Shown here: positions 24,201 to 34,120 of the stretch, piece after piece | How positions within the stretch are numbered: the stretch's first letter is position 1 | Layout of the letters: each line of letters opens with the position of its first letter | From: Lasiodiplodia sp. COLG20 | Taxonomy: Eukaryota > Ascomycota > Dothideomycetes > Botryosphaeriales > Botryosphaeriaceae | Reading direction: 5' to 3' | Assembly (NCBI GenBank): GCA_009801085.1 | Contig: VNWV01000003.1 | Coordinates: 682,001-746,000 of the forward strand | Length of the DNA: 64,000 nucleotides | Translations under genes and position numbers: made by a program | Notes under the pieces: model-generated | Told to the model about the DNA's origin: nothing | What the model saw: only the letters and a program-made list of their open reading frames with translations | Databases searched by the model: none

Positions 24201-25535
24201 GCGAAAAAGTTGGTGTGTGTGTGGATGCTGTTGTTGTTGTTTGTTGCATGAATCGCCCCGCCACGCTCCATGGGCCCCCATCGAAACAAGGCACCGGCCA
24301 TGCCTGCCCTTTTCGGCACTCTGCGAGAATCCTGCTGTGCATGCTCAATTCCGCACGCCTCAGCCCGGCCCTCCTGTTTTTGTACCCAATCCCCGAATTG
24401 ATCCCTCCGCGCGCCTCCTAACATCTGTCAATCCACACGTCACCACCCGTGGCCCTCGCTCGGCGCGTAACACCAAAGCCCGAACGAGAAGAAAATCCAA
24501 TGCTTGCAACGGGGAATACCTCTGTTCTATGTATATTGAGGCAGACCTATTTATATGCTATACCGACCGTGACCCACACTTGCGTGCAAAAAATAATAAT
24601 TGCCGCTGATTGTTTCCTTTTTTTCCTACAATAACAAAATATCCAAACCCGTCCGTGATCCCAAATCTCAAGACCCAGCGGTTGCTTCCGTCAGTGCCGG
24701 CCGACCCGGCCGACGGAGAAGGCTTGCCGTCATAGTAACCGCGCCGCCCGGTTGTTCGCTTTGCCGTCCGCGCGTGCCTCCCGCAAAACTGACAAATCCG
24801 CATGTAACCCGCTGCTGTTCCTCGGCGTCCATTGGCGCCGGCATCTTTTCGTGTGTGTGTCGAGCAAGCAGCAAGCCGGCCAGGTTGCCATACCCTGTCA
24901 TTACCATATCCATATTGCCGCAGCGAAAAAAAAGTGAGGAAACCAATGATATGACAATGGTACAAAAAATAGGAAATGTAGAATAAGGCAAACAAACAAC
25001 ACTCCCACATGCATCGTTTTGCTGCTGCTGTGCGTTCAATAGGGAAGAAATGAACCCATACTCAGACCCACGCCTGTGCCTACCAGAGGTCGATTTTTTG
25101 AGAGGGACCCGAGCCGGAAGATGATGCTGAGAATCGAAGGCTTGCACATACAAGAATCAAACCAGAGAAACTTATGCTGCTGGAGACCACGCATTGGAAA
25201 GATTCGCTCAAATGCCGCAAGACAAAAGGAAACCAGAGACACCCAATGGAAACAGGTACACAAACACGCGCTTCTTTCCCGCTGATGACGACCGTGAAAG
25301 GAAAAGGCTGTGATGAACCAGGAAACTTCTCGCTTTCCCAAAAGAGCATCTAAACAAACCAAGGAAATGATGGGTCACCGGTATGGAGCTCCTACTCCCT
25401 GCTCCTGCCTTTGTGGGGGAGTCGTGTTTGGGGTGGACGCTGCCCATACGGCTTCGTATTGATAAATTCAACACAAGAATTTTTTTCTTCCTCCTGCTTC
25501 CTCCTTTTTCGGTTGGTGTGTCGTGGCCGTAAACT
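21293..25535. other. 4.2-kb gene-free, low-complexity-rich intergenic region
   Basis: All open frames here are short, overlap on both strands and lack domains. The region contains a GA dinucleotide tract, a repeated TTGCTGCTTGCTGTTCGAT at about 23171 and 23203, repeated GCAGGCAGGCAAGCAG-type motifs (about 23342 and 23434), and many homopolymers. It separates the 5' end of the monooxygenase gene from the 3' end of the large minus-strand gene, so part is probably promoter and long UTR. Confidence 0.5.
22671..22693 (+). repeat. GA dinucleotide microsatellite
   Basis: An uninterrupted (GA)n tract of about 11 units lies in the intergenic region. Confidence 0.9.
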
Positions 25536-28500
25536 CTACATGACCGTCATTAACTTCATTTGTTGCGTTTTGGCGACCAGCTCGCTGTCTTTCGCATCAA
25601 AAGTCTTATCCGAAAGAGCCATTCGTGAGCGAGGTCGACTTCGGCGTGAAGGAGATTCGTCAGATGGATCGGCGGCTAGGAAACGGCGGAGGGGGGAATT
25701 GCCTCCGGTAGGGGTGTGCACGGGGCTGGAATAGAGGTGTTCGGTTTCACGCAGGGCTGACTTGGCCTGATGCATGAGACCATTGACATAAGGCACAATG
25801 TGTTTGAGAGTCCCAGTGTCGAACGGGACCTTCTTGGCTGGCGTGTCTGAGTTCGGGGAGAGCGGATCTGCATTCCTGCGTTGTTGGAGCGCCTCGATTA
25901 CCGATAGTGCGACAACTTCCGAGTTTTTCCGTGGACGAGTAGTAGGCATGACCTGTGGCGTATCCTGAGGCGTCTTGGGTGTTGGAGAAGGGCAGCTGAA
26001 GATGTCGTCTGTGGGAATCAGTATCGATTTGCGTCTTCCTTTGGTCCCGACCGAGATTGCAGGAGAAGCACAATGGCTCATACTGTCTTTCGCGGCTTGG
26101 AGGAGGGACCGTCCCCTTGCACGACCTGAAGCTGGCGTGGCAGTGCGAGGCTCGTCGAAGGCGTCAGCGTCGAATCCAGGAGATGACGGAGCCGACAGCT
26201 GCGGCACGATTGGCTCGTCATCAACTTCCTGATCCGCTAGTTCGATCATACCCTCCACCTGTTGCCACATGTTCTTGTACGGGCCTTCCAAGATGTTGAG
26301 GGTTGCGGCGCGCGCCCGAAGATCCTTCAGCTCCTCAATCAGGAGGCCCCATTCCCTGAGCAAGCCGATGTTGGCAAGCACATTGCTTTGCTGCTCCCTG
26401 ATGCTCTTCGGCACGAACATGGACGATGGACTCTCCACCTTCTCGTTCCCTGTTGGACCCAAGCCGTCATCACCATCGCCAAAATCAAAGTCGTCGTTCC
26501 AGTCCTCGGTAACACCCTTACTGCCGACGCCCCAGGTGCCGAATTTGTTGGTAATCCTGGGATCTCTCTTCCCGGATACGTCTGGAACGACGGGTACGCT
26601 CTGACTGCGCGCGTGAAGACCACTCGGTACCCGTCTGCCGACTGAGCGACTGCCTCTACCATGAGCATCTTTCTTGCCATGGACGGTCATGGGGCGAGGT
26701 GGTGTTCGGTTGCCAACGCTCCAATCAGCGACAGCAGACTCGGACCAGTCAAAAATGCTACTTCGTGCATCTCGCTCAAAAGTGTCAGTCGACGGCCGTG
26801 GCGCCGTAGAAATCGAGACCGGCCGCGAGTCGAAACCATGGAGGACTGGGTGACTGCGCCTGATAGACAACTTAGTGGCATGATATGTGTTAGGAGTCTT
26901 TTCACTGCTCAATTCCCACAGGTCGCTGTCGTCTTCGTCGAAAGACCACTGACCGTCGTCAGCGTCATCAGCGCTGTTGTCCCATTCCAGCACGCCGAGG
27001 CTGACCGGTTTGGGTGGTGAGGAAGGAATGTCGGGAGAAAACCGGGAAGCGCTGCGAGGGGCGGGTGTCGGCGACCCTCCGTTCCCAGTCCCACGGTCCG
27101 GCACTACCGAGCGGACCGGTGTTGAAAAGTTGCTTTCCTCTTCTTGAATAGTCGAATGCTTGTCTAGTTCCGGGAAGGTTCCCTTGGGTAACAGATCTTT
27201 CAATGGTGAGATCTTGGGTTTCAAAGGCCGGGGAGACTCGTCGAAGATGGTTTCGATGGTCGGGCCGCGGGCGCCTGACGAGGCTCGGGTGCCTCTCGTG
27301 CGCATTGAATCGAAAACGGTGTCGCTCTGGAGGTCGGTGTCGGACTCTTCTCCAGACCAGATGCGTGCTTCGGAATCGGAGCCGACCAGGGTCGAAGCTT
27401 GTTCGGATGGGGTAATGGAGTAACGGGAATGGCGAATCGGCGCAGAGGAAGGGGACGCAGGGCGATGACTGACGGGGCGGGCGGCGGGTGGGTTGTATCC
27501 ATGCTGAGAGGGGGCGCGAGATGGGACGTGATTGGAGGTGTTGCTCAAAGACACGGTGCGTGACTCGAAGGCGGGCGAGGATGAGGGTCTGCTCGACTCG
27601 AAACTGACGTCGGCGATGTCGCCGGTGTGGCTGCTGTACGAAGAATGAACCTCGCGGAGCGAGTCGACGGCGCCGCTCGGCATTGCGTCAACCTCGTCGT
27701 AGGTCATTGCGCCCGAGCCCTCTCGGGTCGAGGCAGTGGTTGCAGTGGAGAGGCGGCTGCTTGCGCGGACGAAGCCGTCGGCAGACAGGCGACGCCGACG
27801 GTGTGGCTTCCTTGACAGCGGGACATTTCCGAGGAAGCCACTAAAAGAGAAGGGGCGCCGGGCACGATCTGCTCCTTGGCCTGTTTCGGGCGATGCAAGT
27901 GGCTCTGCGGGGGTTTCAGAAATAGACGTGGGGCTCAAAGGCGGGAGCTCGACGAAAGCCGGAGTTTGCGGACGGCTCCGAGCATCATCGCTGTCGCCGG
28001 CCTGGCTGGCAGTGTCGTCCATTTCCAGTGTGGGAGCCGTGACCGTGTTGGCCAGTACCAGGGTCGGGTGGTATTTCTCGCTTGGGACTATCCGCGTAAT
28101 AACCTTCGGATCTCCAGACAATCCTCGCCGCTTAGCGACGGTACCCTTGGCCGAGAAGAACTGCTTCCAGCGGATCTCCGGGTCGGGGCGGTGGGGGCAG
28201 GTGGCGGCGACGCTATCAGTACGACCTGGCGGCACATCCATGAATGCAGGGCGACACCCCAGCGTCCTGGAGCGCTGATGACTCGTCGCAGGCCTCCGCA
28301 GTGTTGGTCGCGACGAGCTGGACGGGCGAATCTCAGGCCCCGCCGGCGTGCGGACTGAAGTCGAGCGCTTAACGAGTTTGTTTGGAGGCAGCGGGGCTAC
28401 CGGCGCGCTCCCAGCGATCATAGGTGCGCTGGACCCATCCATGGAGAAGGCCATGGACCCGTTCGAGTACGACGGCGACACAGGGCTCGCCGTCGAGCGC

Positions 28501-28706
28501 GTCGAGCTCTGCGAGAGGGACACAATCGAGAGGCGCTTCACCCACGACGGACGCGCCCGCGCGCTGATCTCCCGGCCGTCAACAACAACACCACCACCGC
28601 CGCCACTTGCGTCCTGCTCCAGCGCCGACAACCTCTTTCCCGCCTCCTGTGCGGCGCGCAGCCGGGGGCTGTCGCTGTCGAGCGTCAAACCTCGTGGTCG
28701 TCGCAT
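25536..28706 (-). CDS. Large Ser/Pro-rich conserved hypothetical protein
   Basis: A single exon of 1056 aa runs from ATG at 28706. The frame stays open upstream past 28946 (an apparent start there is GTG), and a TACAG acceptor at about 28940-28944 in the same frame suggests a possible 5' exon that was not found. Most of the protein is disordered Ser/Thr/Pro/Arg-rich sequence with many SP/TP sites, typical of phosphoregulated scaffolds. One ordered block, at about two thirds of the length, reads MFVPKSIREQQ and NIGLLREWGLLIEELKDLR, continues as a helical stretch to WQQVEGMIELADQEV, and follows an acidic WNDDFDFGDGDD motif. This looks like a conserved Pezizomycotina protein. A link to cytokinesis/mitotic-exit scaffolds was considered because of the WxDDFDF motif but is not supported enough to name. 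No catalytic domain is visible. Confidence 0.8.
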   Translation of the reverse strand: MRRPRGLTLDSDSPRLRAAQEAGKRLSALEQDASGGGGGVVVDGREISARARPSWVKRLSIVSLSQSSTRSTASPVSPSYSNGSMAFSMDGSSAPMIAGSAPVAPLPPNKLVKRSTSVRTPAGPEIRPSSSSRPTLRRPATSHQRSRTLGCRPAFMDVPPGRTDSVAATCPHRPDPEIRWKQFFSAKGTVAKRRGLSGDPKVITRIVPSEKYHPTLVLANTVTAPTLEMDDTASQAGDSDDARSRPQTPAFVELPPLSPTSISETPAEPLASPETGQGADRARRPFSFSGFLGNVPLSRKPHRRRRLSADGFVRASSRLSTATTASTREGSGAMTYDEVDAMPSGAVDSLREVHSSYSSHTGDIADVSFESSRPSSSPAFESRTVSLSNTSNHVPSRAPSQHGYNPPAARPVSHRPASPSSAPIRHSRYSITPSEQASTLVGSDSEARIWSGEESDTDLQSDTVFDSMRTRGTRASSGARGPTIETIFDESPRPLKPKISPLKDLLPKGTFPELDKHSTIQEEESNFSTPVRSVVPDRGTGNGGSPTPAPRSASRFSPDIPSSPPKPVSLGVLEWDNSADDADDGQWSFDEDDSDLWELSSEKTPNTYHATKLSIRRSHPVLHGFDSRPVSISTAPRPSTDTFERDARSSIFDWSESAVADWSVGNRTPPRPMTVHGKKDAHGRGSRSVGRRVPSGLHARSQSVPVVPDVSGKRDPRITNKFGTWGVGSKGVTEDWNDDFDFGDGDDGLGPTGNEKVESPSSMFVPKSIREQQSNVLANIGLLREWGLLIEELKDLRARAATLNILEGPYKNMWQQVEGMIELADQEVDDEPIVPQLSAPSSPGFDADAFDEPRTATPASGRARGRSLLQAAKDSMSHCASPAISVGTKGRRKSILIPTDDIFSCPSPTPKTPQDTPQVMPTTRPRKNSEVVALSVIEALQQRRNADPLSPNSDTPAKKVPFDTGTLKHIVPYVNGLMHQAKSALRETEHLYSSPVHTPTGGNSPLRRFLAADPSDESPSRRSRPRSRMALSDKTFDAKDSELVAKTQQMKLMTVM

Positions 28707-30570
28707 TGGCGCGGGCCCATTGTCTGGGCGAGTTTCGAAGGTGTCGTCCAGCGGTGAAGCAGCGAGCAGCGGCGGCGGGTGCTGCGTGGCGACTGAAGTA
28801 TGCGGTCGCGGCGGCAGCGGGCGCTCGACGGCGGGGGCGAAGTTGGACTCAAAAGACGGTGTTGGTTGCTGCGATTCTGGGCGGCCGAGAGCCAGGCCGG
28901 TGGAGGATAGGCCAACAATGGTGGCAGAAGCGCACAGCTGTATCACGGAAGCGAGTCAGCCATTGACGAGGGCAGCACGTCAAGGGTCACAGAGGGCGCA
29001 AAGAGACATGCGCTCGTGGGCATGTCGCAGTAGAGGCGGTGTTGATACAACAACGGACGGTGGATGGGATAGCTACCGTGGGTACTGTTTTCATGCTTCC
29101 TGGTTACTCAGCCGCCTCCCAGCTGCAAGGCACAAGAGAAAGGAGACTCGTGACGGCGTGGGTCGTGGTCATTATGGCATAGCGGAGGAAGAGGGCACCA
29201 TGGGAGGGATGCGGCAGCTGGACGCCGCAATTCAGAAGCGAGCGACGGGTGGAGACGCTGTCATACGGAGGGACAGCTGCGCTGGCCGGGGAGACCAAGG
29301 AGTTCACGGACTATAGGTGCTTGCGACTGTTAGAGCCGGCAGGATCGACGGACAACAGTTTGGGCGGCGGCTTGAATGGGTCAACCTCGTAAGCGAAAGC
29401 GTACTAGGACCGGGACATGGATTCTCAGGTGGAATGTTGTCAACAGAGGGTCGTGCACTCCAGGCAGTTGTATGGCAACGCCCGCCCGTTACACCGCACT
29501 CCCACGCTGCGCTTGGCCGCCGTGACGCTGGCGCTTCGGTGCGCGAGAAAATAAAAAAAAAAAGTCAGGGACAGCTGCTGCTGCATGCTGCCCTCGCAGG
29601 GTCTCTTTCCGTCCAGCCAACCCGTGGTTGAGACGACCCGCTAGCCCTGAACACTGCGCTGCCGTCGAGTGGGCGCCGGTCTCAGCACCGTTGCCGTCCA
29701 ATGCGTGTCCGACGGCGGCTGGCAGCGCTACCCGGTCGAGGGGACGGTGCACCTTTGCAGCGCTCAGCTGGCAGCCCACCGCCCTAACCAACCATAGCAA
29801 GCAAATCTCCCATGAAGATCCGGGCGCCCGCCAACAGCACGTCAGCGCAGCTCCACGGCGGCTGGCCGCCAGCCAACGCGCCCGCACCCTGCCTCTCCGT
29901 CAGATGCGGCCTTGCAGATGAGGCTGGTTTGCGGCACAGCTATCCCGGCCGCCCTGCGCTTGTATCAGACGTACGGCGGCTCCGTCGAGTGTGGCAGCAG
30001 CATGCCGTGGTCGAGCACACAGGTCCTCACGCTTCAGAAAAGGCCGTCCGCAAGACCACCGACTCGCTCGCGCTGTCTCGCGGTGCTGGCCGAAGCGATC
30101 CTGTGTCCAGCGAGACGCGCCCGGCTCCACAGCGCTGCTCTTCTCCGCCGCCACGATGCGCCTTACCGGCAGATCCTGGCCACCCACTGCGAAATAGCGC
30201 GCCAGATAATTGAGGTTGGCTTCTTATTCCTTGCTTGCACGCATGCATGGCGCGTGGGCGGATCTGGGCGGCGGTGGCCCACTGTGAGGTACGGCGCACA
30301 GCCCATGGCGCATCACCGATCGCTGGGCTGCATTCTGGAAGAAAAGCAATCTGTGGAGAGAGGGCTCGGGTCATTTTGGAAGAGCGCAAGGGCGATGCTG
30401 TTGCTAAGGCGGCCGTTGTTCGCGGGCCAATGAGCGCGCGCGGTAAGCCGCTAGAATCACACCGCGCACGCTAGGTCCTACGCCAGACTCCGGACGCCAC
30501 AAGCAAGATCTCTTGCTCAGTTCGCCGCGATATCGGCTCACGCAACCTGCTTTTCGCACCGACCGCAGCA
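28707..30570. other. Divergent intergenic region between the Ser/Pro-rich gene and GCN20
   Basis: The region holds the 5' flanks of both neighbouring genes. Bases 28707-28946 may still be coding in the minus-strand gene if an upstream exon exists. Plus-strand frames here (28348-29316, 29812-30213, 29912-30433) are GC-rich shadows without domains. Confidence 0.5.
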
Positions 30571-33100
30571 ATGGAAGCTGAAATTCGTGCCCAGATCCCT
30601 CACATCGACCCCGTGCTGTCCGAGTACAGCGCGGGCTACCTCCAGCATGCAGCAAACTCTTTCGAGCCTGACGCCGACCCCAGCGCGCCCTCGCCGCTGG
30701 CCGAGGCTGCGGCGACTATCACCGCCCTGCTTGTCTCAGCGTCAGGTGACTACTCTAGCCGGAACGAGGCCACTATCCAGAACCTCGTCGACAAGTTCAT
30801 CGACAAGCTCAACAGCGGTGTCGATGGCGACCGTCGCCAGATGGCCCCTTCGGCCAAGAAGCTAGACCAGGCCATCCACGTAGGCTCGCAGCGCAACATC
30901 TCGTCCACCCTCGGCCTGACCAGCGGTGCCGTCGACCTAGAGTCCGCCAATGCCAGGCGGGTCGAGTCCAAGGTCGACCGCAAGAAGCTGGAGAAGGCCG
31001 AGCGCAAGATCCGCGCCAAGCAGGAGAAGAAGGAGATGCGCTTTGTCGAGTATGAGGCTTCTCGTCTGCTCGACCAGCCCGACGAGACCCAGTCGTATGA
31101 AGAATTTTTCATGATGGTCAACCCGCTGCAGATGGGCGCCGACTCGGCCCAGAAGAGCAAGGACATCAAGGTCGATGGCATTGATGTGTCCATCAGCGGC
31201 ACCAGGATCCTCACTGACACCAACTTGACGTTGGCCTACGGACACCGTTATGGTCTGGTTGGTCAGAACGGTATCGGCAAATCTACGCTTCTCCGTGCCC
31301 TCAGTCGGAGAGAAGTTGCCATTCCTACGCACATCTCCATTCTTCACGTCGAGCAAGAGGTAGATTTGTCCATGGTTAGAGTGCCCATATTGCAGAGATT
31401 GACTTTGCTTTTTAGATTACGGGTGATGATACCCCCGCTCTCCAGGCTGTCCTGGATGCCGACGTGTGGAGAAAGCACTTGCTTAAAGAACAGGAGGTGA
31501 GATAAGCACTGCTGTTCAACGTATATTAAACGTGCACGGCTAACAGCGCCTCAGAAAATCACCAAGGAGCTGGCAGAGCTGGAGGAGAAGCGGTCTTCCA
31601 TGGCCGATACTTCGGCCGACGCTGCCAAGCTTGACAAGCAACGCGAAGGTCTTGACGTGACGCTGAGCGACATTCACGGAAAGCTTGCGGAAATGGAGTC
31701 AGACAAAGCCGAGTCTCGTGCCGCCAGTATTCTGGCAGGTCTGGGCTTCTCGACGGAACGTCAGCAATTTGCCACAAAGACCTTCTCGGGAGGTTGGAGA
31801 ATGAGGCTGGCGCTTGCTCGAGCGCTGTTCTGCGAACCTGATTTGCTACTTCTCGACGGTAAGACAATCGAGTCAGGCAGAGAACCCCCGCTGACACCTC
31901 GCAGAACCTTCCAACATGTTGGACGTTCCGTCGATCACGTTCTTATCCAACTATCTGCAGACCTACCCTAGTACCGTGCTTGTGGTTTCCCACGACAGGG
32001 CATTCCTGAACGAGGTTGCCACGGACATCATTCACCAGCATTCCGAGCGTCTGGACTACTACAAGGGTGCCAACTTCGGTAAGGACCCCCTTGCGGAGAA
32101 ATGAATCCGAAACAAGGACTAACCTTATGTCCAGACTCATTCTACGCCACGAAAGAGGAAAGACGCAAGACTGCCAAGCGCGAATATGAGAAGCAGATGG
32201 CGGAGCGCGCCCATCTCCAAGGTAGGGAACACAAAACACGCTTCACTGGTTGGTAGCTAACCGAATCCACCAATCGCAGCCTTCATCGACAAGTTCCGTT
32301 ACAATGCCGCCAAGTCGTCCGAGGCCCAGTCTAGAATCAAGAAGCTGGAGAAGATGCCTGTGCTCCAGGCCCCGGAGAGCGAGTACACCGTGCACTTCAA
32401 GTTCCCAGAAGTCGAGAAGCTTTCGCCGCCGATCATCCAGATGAGCGGGGTGAACTTCGGCTACAGCGCGGACAAGCCCCTTCTTGGAAATGTCGACCTC
32501 GACGTGCAGCTGGATTCTCGCATTGGTATCGTTGGTCCGAACGGAGCGGGCAAGACGACGGCACTGAAGCTGCTGATTGGCGCGCTGCAACCTACAAAAG
32601 GCCTCATTTCGCAGAACCCGCGTCTTCGTATTGGATTCTTCGCGCAGCACCACGTTGATGGCCTGGACTTGAACATGAGTGCTGTCGGCTTCATGGCCCA
32701 GAAGTTCCCGGGTAGGACGGACGAAGAGTATCGCCGGCACCTCGGAGCGTTCGGCATCACGGGAATGACGGGTCTGCAGAAGATGGCGCTACTTTCCGGA
32801 GGACAGAAGTCACGTGTGGCCTTTGCCTGCATTTCGCTGCAGAACCCCCACATCCTCGTGCTGGATGAGCCGTCTAACCATCTTGATATCGAGGCGATGG
32901 ATGCGCTGTCGACGGCGCTGAGGGAGTTCCAGGGCGGTGTGCTCATGGTAAGTCACGATGTGACGATGCTGCAGAACGTGTGCACGTCCCTGTGGGTGTG
33001 TGACCACGGCACGATCGAGCATTTCGACGGTACGGTCAACGATTACAAGAAGCGTATCACGGCGCAAGCAAACGAAGCGGGTGTGGTTCAGAAGCATTAG
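30571..33100 (+). CDS. GCN20: ABC-F ATPase Gcn20 (translational control, Gcn1 partner)
   Basis: Six exons (30571-31359, 31416-31496, 31555-31858, 31905-32078, 32135-32221, 32280-33100) give 751 aa in phase, about the length of yeast Gcn20. The N-terminal ~190 residues correspond to the Gcn1-binding region. Two ABC modules follow: Walker A GQNGIGKST (about 231) with signature FSGGWRMRLALARAL and LLLLDEPSNMLD; then Walker A GPNGAGKTT (about 564) with signature LLSGGQKSRVAFA and ILVLDEPSNHLD. The linker (DYYKGANFDSFYATKEERRK) and NPRLRIGFFAQHHVDGLDL are diagnostic of Gcn20/ABCF3. The protein acts in the cytoplasm with Gcn1 on ribosomes to activate the eIF2alpha kinase Gcn2 during amino-acid starvation. 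Several introns split codons after one base; the second intron must use the CTCAG acceptor at 31554 to keep phase. MITE copy B begins 57 bp after the stop. Confidence 0.97.
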
Positions 33101-33156
33101 GTCTGAAGAACGCTAGTGCTGATGGACAATGAGTGGAGCTGGTGGTTTTGGCAGTA

Positions 33157-33377
33157 CAGTCCCCTCTCACAGCCGATGGGTAGCGTGAAGAATAGCAAGG
33201 CCCCAGGCGTGACTATGCCTCAACTCGTTCTCAGACGAACAGCATATGTAGGTAGCTGGAGCTATCGTCCGGATGTGTATGTAGAATCTTTAATTCTACA
33301 TTTTCATCCGGACGAGAGCTTCAACTACCCATGACATGAGCGAGAAACACATCCACGCTAGCCGTCGGCTCCGAGAG
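33157..33377 (+). mobile_element. MITE-like element, copy B, in the 3' flank of GCN20
   Basis: A 221-bp element is flanked by TA on both sides (33155-33156, 33378-33379). The left end CAGTCCCCTCTCACAGCC, then GATGGGTAGCGTGAAGAATA, is mirrored on the right by CACGCTAGCCGTCGGCT and GAGAG. The internal hairpin has a left arm ending AGCTATCGTCCGG and a right arm CCGGACGAGAGCTTC, around a TAGAATCTTTAATTCTA loop. There is no coding capacity. The insertion lies within the likely 3' UTR or terminator region of GCN20. Confidence 0.8.
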
Positions 33378-34120
33378 TAAGCGACGCGCCCTTGCTTGGT
33401 AGAAGACAATGCACTGGCGGTGACGCTGCAAAACGTGAAACAATGGTAGCTGGTGATGCGGTGATAAATAGAAACGGGCCCGGACGGAAGGCCGGACTAC
33501 CTACACGTGTATACGGGTTGTTCGATTGGCATGGCGAGCAAGCATGGAGGCTCATTTGGCCAGCGATCGCGGTGCAGCCTCACCACAGGCGCACAGATGC
33601 TGGCGGTAATGACGACGGGCTCGGGACAAGTGCCGGCGCACTCGCCCATTTCCGAGCGAGGGTGCGGATTCCTGCGCTCGCGTGGCGCGCGAAGGCACCG
33701 CTGGCTTCAACGCAGCCGTTTGTAGGCAGCGTGAGCGGGGCGCGTGCGAGGCGCTGGCACGCGGCTGCGGGTTAGGTGAAGCTGGTTGGCGGCGCTGCAG
33801 ATGAATGCCTGGCGCCCCTCTGATTATTCAGGCATGGACAGCGGGCCAAGCCTGTTCCAACCTCGACGCCCTGGAAGCTGCGCTCCCGACTCTCATGTTC
33901 AGCGCTTGCTACGCCCGCAGGCCGACCCCGTAATTCCAGAGAGTCGAAGTCCTATTGTAATGCCCCGCTATCTTCTCTGACCGCTGCCTTACGTCCGTGG
34001 CCGGCCAGCGCGCTTGCTCAATTGCTTCGGCGCAGGGGGATCCAGCACCGCTAATCTCTCATCTCCACATCAACACCGCTCACCAGCTCCAGCCCCAGCG
34101 CCCACCACCCCGTCGTCACC
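33378..34120. other. Intergenic between GCN20/MITE B and the Whi2-like gene
   Basis: The sequence is GC-rich in part (ORF 33392-33775 has no domain and is not called). The last 100 bp before 34121 is pyrimidine-rich, as expected of a fungal promoter/5' UTR. Confidence 0.5.

Noticed and set aside
28348..29316. A 322-codon plus-strand ORF
   Set aside because: Mostly antisense to the large Ser/Pro-rich gene; no domain and low-complexity composition.
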